This document shows, piece after piece, positions 25,138 through 37,130 of a stretch of 64,000 bases of DNA (position 1 is the first letter of the stretch; the number at the start of each line of letters is the position of its first letter). The notes under the pieces are model-generated. The model ran no database searches. It was not told the DNA's origin and saw only the letters and a list, made by a program, of their open reading frames with translations. The DNA is from Aquabacter cavernae (GTDB taxonomy: Bacteria; Pseudomonadota; Alphaproteobacteria; Rhizobiales; Xanthobacteraceae). A program made the position numbers and the translations under genes. Where the stretch lies: the NCBI RefSeq assembly GCF_003993795.1, contig NZ_RWKV01000008.1:1426001-1490000 (forward strand), written 5' to 3'.

Positions 25138-25554
25138 ATGAATCTGTCGGGGAAGCGGATTTTCATCGTCGAGGACGAACTGCTGGTCGCCCTCAGTCTT
25201 GAGGACAATCTGCGCGGGCTGGGCGCCACGGTCATCGGCCCCGCGGGCACGCTGGCCGAAGCCCTCCACATGGCGGAAGGGGTGGAGGCGGACCTCGCCA
25301 TTCTCGACGTGAACCTGCGCGGCGAGCCGGTCTTCCCGGCCGCCGAGATCCTGACGGAGCGTGGAATACCGCTGATCTTCTGCAGCGGCATGGTGGGCAG
25401 CGCGCCCCTGCCCGCGGGCTTCGAGGCCGCGCAGCAAGTGCCGAAGCCCTATACCGGCACGGTCATCCTCGACGCCATCCGGCGCGTGCTCGCCAGCCGC
25501 GACGCCCCGTCCGATGCCGTGGGCGTGCCGAACCGCGAGCCCGCCCACCTCTGA
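25138..25554 (+). CDS. Single-domain response regulator
   Basis: 138 residues from ATG 25138. Only a receiver domain: acidic pair in VEDE, phospho-acceptor Asp57 (AILDVN), Ser83 (FCSGM) and Lys103 (PKPY). There is no output domain, as in the many stand-alone receivers of Rhizobiales that shuttle phosphate or modulate a kinase. No histidine kinase is nearby. It converges on ureG. Confidence 0.88.
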   Translation: MNLSGKRIFIVEDELLVALSLEDNLRGLGATVIGPAGTLAEALHMAEGVEADLAILDVNLRGEPVFPAAEILTERGIPLIFCSGMVGSAPLPAGFEAAQQVPKPYTGTVILDAIRRVLASRDAPSDAVGVPNREPAHL

Positions 25555-25584
25555 TACCAGGGGCCCTCGGCTTGCGCGGCCGGC

Positions 25585-26201
<617 letters not shown>

Positions 26202-26205
<4 letters not shown>

Positions 26206-26906
26206 GAGCGGAACAGCCTCGTATATTGGGTTTCGTGACGGAACGAGCCGAGATCGGCCCGGAAGGTGGATGTACCGAGATCGTCCTCGCCGAGGCCGGG
26301 GATTTCGGCCGCCAGCGCCATGATGGCGGGCGCCAGGGCGGAGAGCACCCGCATGCCGGAGGTCTGGCCGATAGGCGCGAGACGGATGCCCGCCGATACC
26401 AAAGCCTGCATGAGCGCCTGGAGGAAGGCGGGCACCACCTGCTCTTCCGGAAGCCCATGCACCGCCGCCGCCGCGCCCACCGCCACCGGATAGGCCACCT
26501 CTCCGGTGAAGGCGCCCGCGAGCGTCTCCAGCCGGTCATGGGGCCAGGAGGCGCGCACGGCATCGAGAAAGCTCAAGCCCTGCTGGCAGGTCTCCAGCCT
26601 GAGTTCAGCCGAGGGCGCGAGCGCCACGGCCAGCGCGTTCACCTCCGCCAGCCTGTCCGCGTCTCCCGCCTGCGCCGCCTGGAAGGCGAGCGACAGCAGG
26701 ATCGCGTCACTGCGCGCGAAGCCGTGCAGCAGCAGGTCCTTGATCCAGTCCGCGAGGCTCGCCTCGTCCGTGATGTCCCCGGCCTCCACGGCCCATTCCA
26801 GCGCGTGGGAATAGGCATAGCCGCCCACGGGAAAGGCGGGCGAGAGCCAGGCGAACAGAGGCAGCAGGCCGACGCCCGCCACCCCGTGTGCGGGCGCCTC
26901 AGCCAT
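26202..26906 (-). CDS. ureF: Urease accessory protein UreF
   Basis: 234 residues from ATG 26906; ATG 26921 is possible. The family core [20 protein letters not shown] is near the start, and the C-terminal segment ends with [20 protein letters not shown], which docks UreG. UreF bridges UreD and UreG in the activation complex. It overlaps ureE by 8 bases and ureG by 4. Confidence 0.94.
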
Positions 26907-27771
26907 GCCGGTGATGGGCATGGCCGCAGCCGCAACCCTCGCCATGGGCGTGGTCGTGCTCATGGGAATGGGCATGCGCCTCGGACGTTGCGTGCGCCTC
27001 GGCCTTGGCGTGCGCATGGCTGTGAGAATGAGACTGGCTGTGGGACTGCCCTTGGTCGTGCGCGTGAGCATGGTCATGCCCGCAGCACCCTGCCCCATGC
27101 TCGTGCGCCGCATGCTCGTGCGCCGCGTGGGAATGGGTGTGGGAATGGGCCTGCGCGTGAGAATGGGCGTGACCATGATCGTGGGAATGATCGTGCCCGC
27201 AGCAGCCCGGCCCATGCTCATGCGCCCCGTGGGCGTGAGAATGGGCGTGGCCATGATCATGCCCATGGTGCCCGTGATCGTGGTGGCCATGGTCGTGATG
27301 ACCGTGCCCGTGGTGATCATGCCCCCCATGGGCCTCGGCCGCCTCATAGGCGCCCTTTTCGGGCCGGAACGGACGCTCCACGGGCGTCGCCTGGGCGCCA
27401 AGGCCGCGCACCATGTCCAGCAGCACATGGTCGTGGGCGAAATAGATGGCGTCCTCGGTGATCTCGGCGGGCACATGGCGGTTGCCCAGGTGCCACGCGG
27501 CCTTCAGCAGCCGCAGGGGGCTGGAGGTGCGCACCTCGATGAGCTGTTCCGGCGCGGCTTCCACCCGCACCAGCCGGTCATCCTCCAGGCGCACGGCATC
27601 GCCATGGTCCAGAACGGTCGCCTTCTCCAGGTCCAGCAGGAACTGGGTGCCCTTCTGGCCGGTCATCACGATGCGGCGGCGATGGCGGGCCTGATGGTCG
27701 AGCACGACGATGTCCACCACCCGCTCCTCTTTCACGGCGGGGCGGCGGACGATGGCGGTGGCGCGGATCAT
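26899..27771 (-). CDS. ureE: Urease nickel chaperone UreE with very long His-rich tail
   Basis: 290 residues, about twice the usual length. Residues 1-145 are a normal UreE: peptide-binding N-domain and metal-binding C-domain ([12 protein letters not shown], the dimer-interface His). From about 148 to the end the protein is a His/Asp/Ala/Gly/Ser tail with more than 50 His and three Cys pairs ([24 protein letters not shown]). It shows an internal duplication ([12 protein letters not shown] and [12 protein letters not shown]). It can store and deliver nickel to urease. Confidence 0.94.
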   Translation of the reverse strand: MIRATAIVRRPAVKEERVVDIVVLDHQARHRRRIVMTGQKGTQFLLDLEKATVLDHGDAVRLEDDRLVRVEAAPEQLIEVRTSSPLRLLKAAWHLGNRHVPAEITEDAIYFAHDHVLLDMVRGLGAQATPVERPFRPEKGAYEAAEAHGGHDHHGHGHHDHGHHDHGHHGHDHGHAHSHAHGAHEHGPGCCGHDHSHDHGHAHSHAQAHSHTHSHAAHEHAAHEHGAGCCGHDHAHAHDQGQSHSQSHSHSHAHAKAEAHATSEAHAHSHEHDHAHGEGCGCGHAHHRHG

Positions 27772-27832
27772 GGGAACCTCGGTGGCCTGGGTGCGCGGAC
27801 TGCAAAGCCGCGCACCTTAGCCTGAAATAGGG

Positions 27833-29545
<1,713 letters not shown>

Positions 29546-29603
29546 CGGTGCCTCGGGCGCGCGACGGAAAAAGGATGAAGACGAACGGAAGGGATGGCCG
29601 GCC

Positions 29604-30224
29604 CTAGAGCGGCCCCATCACATCGCCCCGGAAGCCGTAGACCTCGCGCTTGCCGGAGAGGGGAACCAGCGTCACCTCCCGCGTGGAGCCGGGCTCGAAG
29701 CGCACCGCCGTGCCGGCGGCGATGTCCAGCCGCATGCCGCGCGCCTTGTCGCGCTCGAAGGCCAGCGCCCCGTTGGTCTCGAAGAAATGATAGTGGCTGC
29801 CCACCTGGATGGGCCGGTCGCCGGTATTGGCCACCGTGACGACCACACGCTCGCTGTCCACGTTGAGGGTGATGTCCCCTTCCTGCGTGATCACCTCGCC
29901 CGGCACCTCGTCCGAGCCGCCGCCGCGAATGGGGTGGTGCACGGTGACGAGCTTGGTGCCGTCCGGAAAGGTCGCTTCCACCTGGATGTCGTGGATCATC
30001 TCGGCGATGCCCGGCATCACCTGCGCCGTGGTGAGCACATGAGCGCCCGCCTGCATCAGGTCCGCCACGGTGCGCCCGTCGCGCGCGCCTTCCACCACGA
30101 AGTCGGTGATGAGCGCGATGGCCTCGGGATGGTTCAGCTTCACGCCGCGCGCGAGGCGCTTGCGCGCCACCTCGGCCGCCATGGCGATGAAGAGCTTGTC
30201 CTTTTCGCGCGGGGTGAGAAGCAC
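29604..30224 (-). CDS. ureAB: Fused urease gamma-beta subunit
   Basis: 206 residues, GTG start with AGGAGG upstream. Residues 1-100 are the gamma subunit ([15 protein letters not shown]..., [18 protein letters not shown]); residues about 108-206 are the beta subunit ([24 protein letters not shown]). Most bacteria encode these as ureA and ureB. The fusion is known from Helicobacter and some alphaproteobacteria. The joint (GGGSDEVP) is short, so the enzyme should assemble as usual with UreC. Confidence 0.95.
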   Translation of the reverse strand: MLLTPREKDKLFIAMAAEVARKRLARGVKLNHPEAIALITDFVVEGARDGRTVADLMQAGAHVLTTAQVMPGIAEMIHDIQVEATFPDGTKLVTVHHPIRGGGSDEVPGEVITQEGDITLNVDSERVVVTVANTGDRPIQVGSHYHFFETNGALAFERDKARGMRLDIAAGTAVRFEPGSTREVTLVPLSGKREVYGFRGDVMGPL

Positions 30225-30293
30225 GCTGTCCTCCTAGAGCACGGTCCCTCCCACTGCCCGGCAATGGGAGGGGGAAACAGTCAATCCAACAAC

Positions 30294-31145
30294 TTAAGAC
30301 GCCCAGACCCGAGGCATGGGCGCCTCTCGAAACCCGATCAGAAACGAGGTGGCGTCGCGCCGCAACGTCTCGATGTCGGCGGCGATCCAGCGGACCGCGA
30401 GAATGCCGTTCCAGGCGCTCGCCCCGACCTCGCACCGGGCCTCCGACAGGAGATCGCGCGCACCATCCAGCCGCGCCTCGGCATCACCAGCCACATAGAG
30501 GAACGTGGCCAGCGCCGCCGCGCCCTTGCCGATGGCGGGCTTGGCCAATTGCGCCGCCACCGGGCCGGACAGGCGGAAGGCGTCTGCATAAATGAGTTCG
30601 CCGCCGCGCCGGATGCGCCACTGGTCGGTGAGATGTCCCTCAGCCATCACCTCGCCCCGCGCGGCGCGGCCGAACACCATGGCCTCGAAGGAGAGGAAGG
30701 CCGCGTCCGGCGCCACCTCCACCGCATAGTGCCGGGACAGGCGCGCGGTGTCGAACAGGATGGTCTCCTGGGGCAGCCAGTGGAGCGCCGCGCCGGCCTC
30801 GGCCTTCAGCGTCACGTCGATGCGCGCCACCGGCCCGTCGGAGCGATAGACCTTCTCGGCGGCGGGCGAGGCCAAAGTGAGCGCGGCCCCCGGCCCGGCC
30901 TCGGCCGTGATGGAAAAGTGATCGCCGCACGCCACGCCCCCGGCCGTGTTCACCAGCACCGCCTCGAACCCCGCCTGGCTTTTCGGCAGGCGGATGCGCA
31001 GCGAGCCGGTCTCGGACAGGTCGTCGAGCCGCGTGCGGCCCTTGTCGGCCACCGCCCGCACCCGAACCTGCCCCAGTGCCCTCTGGCGCACCGGCGCGCC
31101 GGTCGTCACCTCAGATGGCCATGAGACGGCGGACATCATCCCCAT
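30294..31145 (-). CDS. ureD: Urease accessory protein UreD
   Basis: 283 residues from ATG 31145, which has GGAG 9 bases upstream; ATGs at 31139 and 31136 are possible. Family features: VLVNTAGGVACGDHF, LTLASPAAEKVYRS, LHWLPQETILFDTARLSR. UreD (UreH) binds apo-urease and carries the nickel tunnel from UreF/UreG. The start overlaps the urtE end by 35 bases, which joins transport and enzyme genes into one transcript. Confidence 0.94.
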   Translation of the reverse strand: MGMMSAVSWPSEVTTGAPVRQRALGQVRVRAVADKGRTRLDDLSETGSLRIRLPKSQAGFEAVLVNTAGGVACGDHFSITAEAGPGAALTLASPAAEKVYRSDGPVARIDVTLKAEAGAALHWLPQETILFDTARLSRHYAVEVAPDAAFLSFEAMVFGRAARGEVMAEGHLTDQWRIRRGGELIYADAFRLSGPVAAQLAKPAIGKGAAALATFLYVAGDAEARLDGARDLLSEARCEVGASAWNGILAVRWIAADIETLRRDATSFLIGFREAPMPRVWAS

Positions 31146-31806
31146 CGAGCCCGCTCCGATCGCCCCGCACCGCCACCTCGCCGCGCTCCATGAGAATGAA
31201 GCTGTCGGCCAGTTCCTTGGCGAACTCGAAATACTGTTCCACCAGGATGATGGCCATATCTCCCTTGTCGCGCAAATAGGCGATGGCGCGGCCGATATCC
31301 TTGATGATGGAGGGCTGGATGCCCTCGGTGGGCTCGTCCAGCACGAGGAGGCTCGGCCGCGTGACCAGCGCCCGGCCGATGGCCAATTGCTGCTGCTGCC
31401 CGCCCGACAGGTCGCCGCCGCGCCGCCCCATCATGGATTTCAGCACCGGGAACAGCTCGAAGATCTCGTCCGGCACGTTCCGGTCCTTGCGCGGCAGGCG
31501 GGCGAATCCGGTTTCCAGATTCTCCTTCACGGTGAGCAGCGGAAACACCTCGCGGCCCTGCGGCACGAAGCCGATGCCCAGCGCCGCCCGGTCGGGGGTC
31601 GCCATGCGGGTGATGTCCTGCCCCTTGAAGGTGACGGAGCCGCCCGCCACCGGCCGCTGCCCCACGATGGCGCGCAGCAGCGAGGTCTTGCCCACGCCGT
31701 TGCGGCCGAGCACGCAGGTGACCTGCCCCGGCTGCGCCTCCAGCGAGACTTTCCGCAGCGTGTGCGCCGCGCCGTAATAGAGATCGAGGTTCTCGACCTT
31801 CAGCAT
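31111..31806 (-). CDS. urtE: Urea ABC transporter ATPase UrtE
   Basis: 231 residues from ATG 31806, LivF-like. Walker A GRNGVGKT, signature LSGGQQQQL, Walker B LLVLDEPTEG. The neighbour ureD and the complete urt set give the urea assignment. It is separated from urtD by 181 bases holding a pair of family A repeats. Confidence 0.95.
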   Translation of the reverse strand: MLKVENLDLYYGAAHTLRKVSLEAQPGQVTCVLGRNGVGKTSLLRAIVGQRPVAGGSVTFKGQDITRMATPDRAALGIGFVPQGREVFPLLTVKENLETGFARLPRKDRNVPDEIFELFPVLKSMMGRRGGDLSGGQQQQLAIGRALVTRPSLLVLDEPTEGIQPSIIKDIGRAIAYLRDKGDMAIILVEQYFEFAKELADSFILMERGEVAVRGDRSGLDGDDVRRLMAI

Positions 31807-31834
31807 GGCAGGTCTCCGTGGGCGCGCGCTGAAC

Positions 31835-31952
31835 CCCTCTCCCGCTTGCGGGGGAGGGTTGGGAGGGGGGTGACCGCAGGCAAGATGGCGCCGTGGTTTC
31901 GGAAGGGGAACGCCTGCCCCCTCCCCGACCCTCCCCCGCAAGCGGGAGAGGG
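31835..31952. repeat. Family A repeats between urtD and urtE
   Basis: A forward copy (31835-31869) and a reversed copy (31917-31952), in the opposite arrangement to the other pairs. The 181-base gap is the longest inside the urt genes. Confidence 0.9.
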
Positions 31953-31987
31953 AGTGGGTTGCATGCGTGAGAACGGGTCTCCCATCC

Positions 31988-32737
31988 TCACCTCCCCAGA
32001 TAGACTTCGATGACGCGCTCATTGGCGCTCACCTGGTCGAGGCTGCCCTCGGCGAGGACCGAGCCCTCGTGCAGCACCGTCACCTTCACGTCGAGGTCGC
32101 GCACGAACTGCATGTCGTGCTCCACCACCACCACCGACTGTGTCTTGGCGATGTCGCGCAGCAGCTCGGCGGTGTCGGCGGTCTCCTGGTCGGTCATGCC
32201 GGCGGCGGGCTCGTCCACCAGCAGCAGGCGCGGCTCCTGCGCCAGCAGCATGCCGATCTCCAGCCATTGCTTCTGGCCGTGGCTGAGTTCCGCCGCCTTG
32301 CGGAAGCGCTGGTCGGTCATGCGGATGCGCTCCAGCAGGATCTCGATGCGCTCCTTCTCCCGCGCCGTGCGGCGCCAATAGATGTTGGAGAAGGCGCGCC
32401 GGTCCTCCTTGAGGGCCAGCAGAAGGTTGTCCTCCACCGTGTGCATGTCGAACACGGTGGGGGTCTGGAATTTCCGGCCGATGCCCAATTGGGCGATGGC
32501 CGCCTCGTCCAGCTTGGTGAGGTCGTGAATGCCCGCGAACATGGCCTCGCCCTTGGTGGGGCGGGTCTTGCCGGTGATCACGTCCATCATGGTGGTCTTG
32601 CCCGCGCCGTTGGGGCCGATGATGGCGCGCATCTCGGCCTCATCGATGGTCAGCGACAAGGCGTTGAGCGCCCGGAAGCCGTCGAACACCACGGAGACGT
32701 TGTCGAGATAGAGGAGCGACTGGGTGACGGGTTCCAT
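31988..32737 (-). CDS. urtD: Urea ABC transporter ATPase UrtD
   Basis: 249 residues from ATG 32737, LivG-like. Walker A GPNGAGKT, signature LSHGQKQWLEIG (the LSHGQ form is typical of UrtD), Walker B LLLVDEP. It works with UrtE as a heterodimer. It begins 5 bases past the urtC stop. Confidence 0.95.
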   Translation of the reverse strand: MEPVTQSLLYLDNVSVVFDGFRALNALSLTIDEAEMRAIIGPNGAGKTTMMDVITGKTRPTKGEAMFAGIHDLTKLDEAAIAQLGIGRKFQTPTVFDMHTVEDNLLLALKEDRRAFSNIYWRRTAREKERIEILLERIRMTDQRFRKAAELSHGQKQWLEIGMLLAQEPRLLLVDEPAAGMTDQETADTAELLRDIAKTQSVVVVEHDMQFVRDLDVKVTVLHEGSVLAEGSLDQVSANERVIEVYLGR

Positions 32738-32742
32738 CGGCC

Positions 32743-33870
32743 TCACTCCGCGGGCTTGGCCGCCGGAACGGCGGTGTCTGCGGGCTTGGCCCGCTTGGCG
32801 GCGAGGGTGTCCCACAGGCCCAGCACGCCGCGCGGCAGGAACAGGGTGACGAGGACGAACAGGGCGCCCAGCGCGAACAGCCACGCTTCCGGCAAGAGGC
32901 CCGTGAACCAGGTCTTGCCCGCATTCACCAGCACCGCGCCCAGCGCCGCGCCCACAAGCGTGCCGCGTCCGCCCACCGCCACCCAGATCACCGCCTCGAT
33001 GGAATTGGCGGGCGCGAACTCGCCCGGATTGATGATGCCCACCTGGGGCACATAGAGCGCCCCGGCGACGCCCGCCAGCATGGCGGAAAGGGTCCAGCAG
33101 AGCAGCTTATAATTCTCCACCCGGTACCCCATGAAGCGCGTGCGGCTTTCCGCATCGCGCACCGCCACCAGCACCTTGCCGTATTTGGAGGTGACCAGCG
33201 CCCGGCACAGCACATAGCCGCCCGCCAGCGCCAGCGCCGAGGCGGCGAACAGGGCCGCCCGCGTGCCGTCCGCCGAGATGGAGAAGCCGAGGATGTCCTT
33301 GAAGTCGGTGAGGCCGTTATTGCCGCCGAACCCCATGTCGTTGCGGAAGAAGGCCAGCATCAGCGCATAGGTCATGGCCTGGGTGATGATGGACAGATAG
33401 ACGCCCGTGACGCGCGAGCGGAAGGCGAACCAGCCGAACAGGAAGGCCAGCAGCCCCGGCACGAACAGCACCATCACGAAGGCGAAGGGGAACCAGTCGA
33501 ACCCCCACCAGAACCAAGGCAGCTCCTTGTAGTTCAGGAACACCATGAAGTCGGGCAGAATGGGGTTTCCATAGACGCCGCGCGGGCCGATCTGGCGCAT
33601 GAGATACATGCCCATGGCATAGCCGCCCAGCCCGAAGAAGGCGGCATGGCCGAGCGAGAGCACGCCGCAATAGCCCCAGACCAGATCCACCGCCACGGCG
33701 AGCAGCGCGTAGCACAGATACTTGCCCAGCAGCGGCACCAGATAGTCGGAGACGTGGAGCGGGCTGCCCTCCGGCACCATGAGGTTGGCGACCGGCACAA
33801 GCACCGCCGCCCCCAGCACGATGGCGATGAAGAACCAGCCCTTGCGGTCGATGAAGCCGGTGCCGTTCAT
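32743..33870 (-). CDS. urtC: Urea ABC transporter permease UrtC
   Basis: 375 residues, LivM-like with about ten hydrophobic segments. The motif GYCGVLSLGHAAFFGLGGYA and EAVIWVAVGGRGTLVGAALG mark the family. A long aromatic loop (ELPWFWWGFDWFPFAF) is typical of UrtC. The ATG overlaps the urtB stop by 4 bases. Confidence 0.95.
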   Translation of the reverse strand: MNGTGFIDRKGWFFIAIVLGAAVLVPVANLMVPEGSPLHVSDYLVPLLGKYLCYALLAVAVDLVWGYCGVLSLGHAAFFGLGGYAMGMYLMRQIGPRGVYGNPILPDFMVFLNYKELPWFWWGFDWFPFAFVMVLFVPGLLAFLFGWFAFRSRVTGVYLSIITQAMTYALMLAFFRNDMGFGGNNGLTDFKDILGFSISADGTRAALFAASALALAGGYVLCRALVTSKYGKVLVAVRDAESRTRFMGYRVENYKLLCWTLSAMLAGVAGALYVPQVGIINPGEFAPANSIEAVIWVAVGGRGTLVGAALGAVLVNAGKTWFTGLLPEAWLFALGALFVLVTLFLPRGVLGLWDTLAAKRAKPADTAVPAAKPAE

Positions 33871-35507
33871 GCTTCCACCGCCCGGCCCTTGAGCGCGAAC
33901 AGGCCGCGCGGGCGCTTCTGGATGAACAGGATGATGAGGACGAGAATGATGATCTTGCCCAGCACCGCGCCCGCGAAGGGCTCCAGCAGCTTGTTGGCGA
34001 TGCCGAGGCCGAAGGCGGCCACCAGCGTGCCCCAGAGGTTCCCCACCCCGCCGAACACCACCACCATGAAGCTGTCGATGATGTAGCCCTGGCCGAGATT
34101 GGGGCTCACATTGTCGATCTGCGAGAGCGCCACCCCGGCAATGCCCGCAATGCCCGAGCCGAACCCGAAGGTCAGCGCGTCGATGCGGCCGGTGCGGATG
34201 CCCATGGCCGCCGCCATGCGCCGGTTCTGGGTGACGGCGCGCACATAGAGGCCGAGCATGGTGCGCTTGAGCACGAGGAGCAGCGCGAAGAAGACCAGCA
34301 GCGCGAAGACGATGATCCAGAGCCGGTTATAGGTGATGGCCATCTGGCCGATATCGAAGGAGCCGGACATCCAGTAGGGGGCGCCCACCTCCTTGTTGGT
34401 GGGGCCGAAGATGGACCGCACCGCCTGCTGGAGGATCAGCGAAATCCCCCAGGTGGCGAGCAGCGTTTCCAGCGGGCGGCCATAGAGGAAGCGGATGACC
34501 GTGCGCTCGATGAGGATGCCCACCAGCGCGGTCACGAGGAAGGCCAAGGGCAGCGCGATGGCCAGCGACCAGCCGAACAGGAAGGGCGCGCTGGTGCGGA
34601 TCACCTCCTGCACCACGAAGGTGGTGTAGGCGCCGATCATCACCATCTCGCCATGGGCCATGTTGATGACGCCCATGACGCCGAAGGTGATGGCGAGGCC
34701 GATGGCGGCCAGCAGCAGCACGGAGCCCAGCGACAGGCCGTACCAGACATTCTGCGCCACCGCCCACATGGCGAGCGAGCTGTTGATGCTCTCGATGCCG
34801 GCGGCGGCGGCCTGCTTCACGGCGGCCGGGCTGTCCGCCGGAAGATTGGAGAGGGCCGCCAGGGCCTCCTGGTCGCCCCGCGCCGCAATGAGGCGGGCGG
34901 CGGCGACGCGCTCGGCCTCGGCCACGGACGGATTGCCGACGATGAGCACCGCGCGCGCCTCCGCGAGCGCCGTCTTCACCCGCGCATCGCTTTCCTTGGC
35001 GATGGCCGCGTCCAGCGCGGGCAGCGCGGCGGCGTCCCGCGACTTGAAGACGGCGGCGGCGGCATCGAGCCGTTTCGCGGGATCGGGGCTCACGAGCGCG
35101 AGGGCGCCGGCGGCGGCATCCACCGCGCGGCGCACCCGGTTGTTCATGCGCACCGGGCGCAGGCCCGCCGGGGGAGCGGCGACCGCAGCGCCCGTGGCGG
35201 CGTCCGTCACCGCGCCCGCCGGGCTGCGCAGGAAGACGGCCTTGGTCTGGGGATCGAACAGGAGGCGGCCGTCGCGCAGCGCCTCGACGATCTCGGAGGC
35301 GCGTGGATCGCCGGACACGGACAAGGCGCCCAGCGCGGCTTCCGTGTCGCCATAGCTGTCGGTGCCGAAGCGGGCGATCGTGCCGGCGGGATCGGCTGCC
35401 GCGCCTTGGGCGCGGGCCGGGGTCGCAGGGGTGAGGAACAGGATGCCGGCAAACATCAGAAGCGCCAGCGACACGATGCCGGAGCGCGTTGCTCTCAAGA
35501 TCCGCAT
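33867..35507 (-). CDS. urtB: Urea ABC transporter permease UrtB with periplasmic N-domain
   Basis: 546 residues from ATG 35507; GTG 35513 is also possible. A signal sequence ends near TPARAQ; about 220 residues of Ala-rich helical repeats follow, then the LivH-like membrane domain (GVMGVINMAHGEMVMIGAYT). UrtB is known to carry this extra N-terminal region. It overlaps urtC by 4 bases. Confidence 0.95.
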   Translation of the reverse strand: MRILRATRSGIVSLALLMFAGILFLTPATPARAQGAAADPAGTIARFGTDSYGDTEAALGALSVSGDPRASEIVEALRDGRLLFDPQTKAVFLRSPAGAVTDAATGAAVAAPPAGLRPVRMNNRVRRAVDAAAGALALVSPDPAKRLDAAAAVFKSRDAAALPALDAAIAKESDARVKTALAEARAVLIVGNPSVAEAERVAAARLIAARGDQEALAALSNLPADSPAAVKQAAAAGIESINSSLAMWAVAQNVWYGLSLGSVLLLAAIGLAITFGVMGVINMAHGEMVMIGAYTTFVVQEVIRTSAPFLFGWSLAIALPLAFLVTALVGILIERTVIRFLYGRPLETLLATWGISLILQQAVRSIFGPTNKEVGAPYWMSGSFDIGQMAITYNRLWIIVFALLVFFALLLVLKRTMLGLYVRAVTQNRRMAAAMGIRTGRIDALTFGFGSGIAGIAGVALSQIDNVSPNLGQGYIIDSFMVVVFGGVGNLWGTLVAAFGLGIANKLLEPFAGAVLGKIIILVLIILFIQKRPRGLFALKGRAVEA

Positions 35508-35601
35508 GTCCACACGACCCCGCCACGACCGATAAAACGAGCCGCCCGGAGGCGGCTGCGAGGAGGAAGGCGGCCCGCCACCGAAGCGGCGGGCCGGTTT
35601 C

Positions 35602-36915
35602 TCACTTGGTGGCGCTGCCGAGGCAGACGTTCTTCTGGGTGTCGAAGTTGCCGCAATTCAGCTTCACCCAGTCGGCGACCAGGAACTTCGAGCCTTCCAG
35701 CTGGGGCGACCACGCCTCGCCGGGGATGAGGTTCTCGGTCTTCCACACCACGTCGAACTGGCCGTCTTCCTCGATCTCGCCGATGAAGACAGGCTTGGTG
35801 ATGTGGTGGTTCGCGAGCATCTCGGAGACGCCGCCGGTCAGGTTCGGCTGCTTGGTGCCGGGCAGGGCCGCGATCACCTTGTCCGGATCGGTGGTGCCCG
35901 CCTTGGTGACCGCCTGAACCCACATGTTGAAGCCGATATAATGGGCTTCCATGGGATCGTTGGTGACCGCCTTCGGGTTCTTCATGAAGGCCTGCCACTG
36001 CTTGATGAAGGCGTCGTTCTCCGGGGTCTTGATGGACATGAAGTAGTTCCACGCCGCCAGATGGCCGACGAGGGGCTTCGTGTCCATGCCGGCGAGTTCT
36101 TCCTCGCCCACGGAGAAGGCAACGACCGGGATGTCGGTCGCCTTGATGCCCTGGTTCGCCAGTTCCTTGTAGAAGGGCACGTTGGCGTCACCATTGATGG
36201 TGGAGACCACGGCGGTCTTCTTGCCGGCGGAGCCGAATTTCTTGATGTCGGAGACGATGGTCTGCCAGTCGGACTGGCCGAACGGCGTGTAGTTGATCAT
36301 GATGTCCTCGGCCTTCACGCCCTTGGACTTCAGGAAGGCTTCGAGGATCTTGTTGGTGGTGCGGGGATAGACATAGTCGGTGCCCGCCAGCACCCAGCGC
36401 TCCACCTTCTCCTCCTTCATCAGGTATTCCACGGCGGGAATGGCCTGCTGGTTGGGGGCGGCGCCGGTATAGAAGACGTTCCGCTCGCTCTCCTCGCCCT
36501 CATACTGGACGGGGTAGAAGAGGATCGAGTTCAGCTCCTTGAAGACCGGCAGAACCGACTTGCGGCTCACCGAGGTCCAGCAGCCGAACACAGCCGCCAC
36601 CTTGTCCTTGGTGACCAGCTCGCGGGCTTTTTCGGCGAAGAGCGGCCAGTTGGAGGCGGGATCCACCACCACCGGCTCCAGCTTCTTGCCGAGCACGCCA
36701 CCCTTCTTGTTCTGCTCTTCGATCAGCATGAGCATGACGTTCTTCAGCGTCGTCTCGCTGATCGCCATGGTTCCCGACAGGGAATGGAGAATGCCGACCT
36801 TGATCGTTTCCTGCGCGGAGGCGGAGCCGATGCTTCCCGCCACCGCCGCAACCGCGGCCAGGGCCCCCAATCCGACGCCCAGCCCTTTGGCGGCCCGTCC
36901 CAGCAATCCGAGCAT
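35602..36915 (-). CDS. urtA: Urea ABC transporter substrate-binding protein UrtA
   Basis: 437 residues from ATG 36915, with GGAGAG upstream. A Sec signal ends at ASAQE, then TIKVGILHSLSGTMAISE, the standard UrtA opening; GCWTSVSRKSVLPVFKELN and VQYEGEESERNVFYTGAAPNQ, here named by VQYEGEES and TGAAPNQ, are UrtA-specific and distinguish it from amino-acid binders. It binds urea or short amides in the periplasm. First gene of the eleven-gene block. Confidence 0.96.
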   Translation of the reverse strand: MLGLLGRAAKGLGVGLGALAAVAAVAGSIGSASAQETIKVGILHSLSGTMAISETTLKNVMLMLIEEQNKKGGVLGKKLEPVVVDPASNWPLFAEKARELVTKDKVAAVFGCWTSVSRKSVLPVFKELNSILFYPVQYEGEESERNVFYTGAAPNQQAIPAVEYLMKEEKVERWVLAGTDYVYPRTTNKILEAFLKSKGVKAEDIMINYTPFGQSDWQTIVSDIKKFGSAGKKTAVVSTINGDANVPFYKELANQGIKATDIPVVAFSVGEEELAGMDTKPLVGHLAAWNYFMSIKTPENDAFIKQWQAFMKNPKAVTNDPMEAHYIGFNMWVQAVTKAGTTDPDKVIAALPGTKQPNLTGGVSEMLANHHITKPVFIGEIEEDGQFDVVWKTENLIPGEAWSPQLEGSKFLVADWVKLNCGNFDTQKNVCLGSATK

Positions 36916-36967
36916 GCGCTCTCTCCGTGGTTTTTCATGCCGGCGCGCGGCCAGCTGAAATCCCCGG

Positions 36968-36983
36968 AGCAAGCGTCATGCCA
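36968..36983 (-). promoter_or_regulatory. Sigma-54 promoter of the urt-ure block
   Basis: On the reverse strand the sequence is TGGCATGACGCTTGCT, a full match to TGGCAYRN4TTGCW with intact GG and GC elements. The start of transcription would lie about 42 bases before the urtA ATG. This predicts RpoN/NtrC control by nitrogen status. A possible partial NtrC-like site (gcgcattggggtgc) lies just upstream. Confidence 0.8.
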
Positions 36984-37130
36984 CAGTGGCGCGCATTGGG
37001 GTGCGGCCGGGCAGACCCTCAACCGGCACGGGGGGAATGTCGGATTCGGGCATACATGGCGAATGTTCTGCCCAATTCATAGGCAGACGACCTTTCGCGC
37101 CCGCAACCCGCGCACCCTCCCTGCCTCTGC

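Noticed and set aside
26905-27825. Forward open frame rich in Met, Val and Gly opposite ureE
   Set aside because: It is the complement of the His-rich repeats; the UreE frame has a real domain and neighbours.
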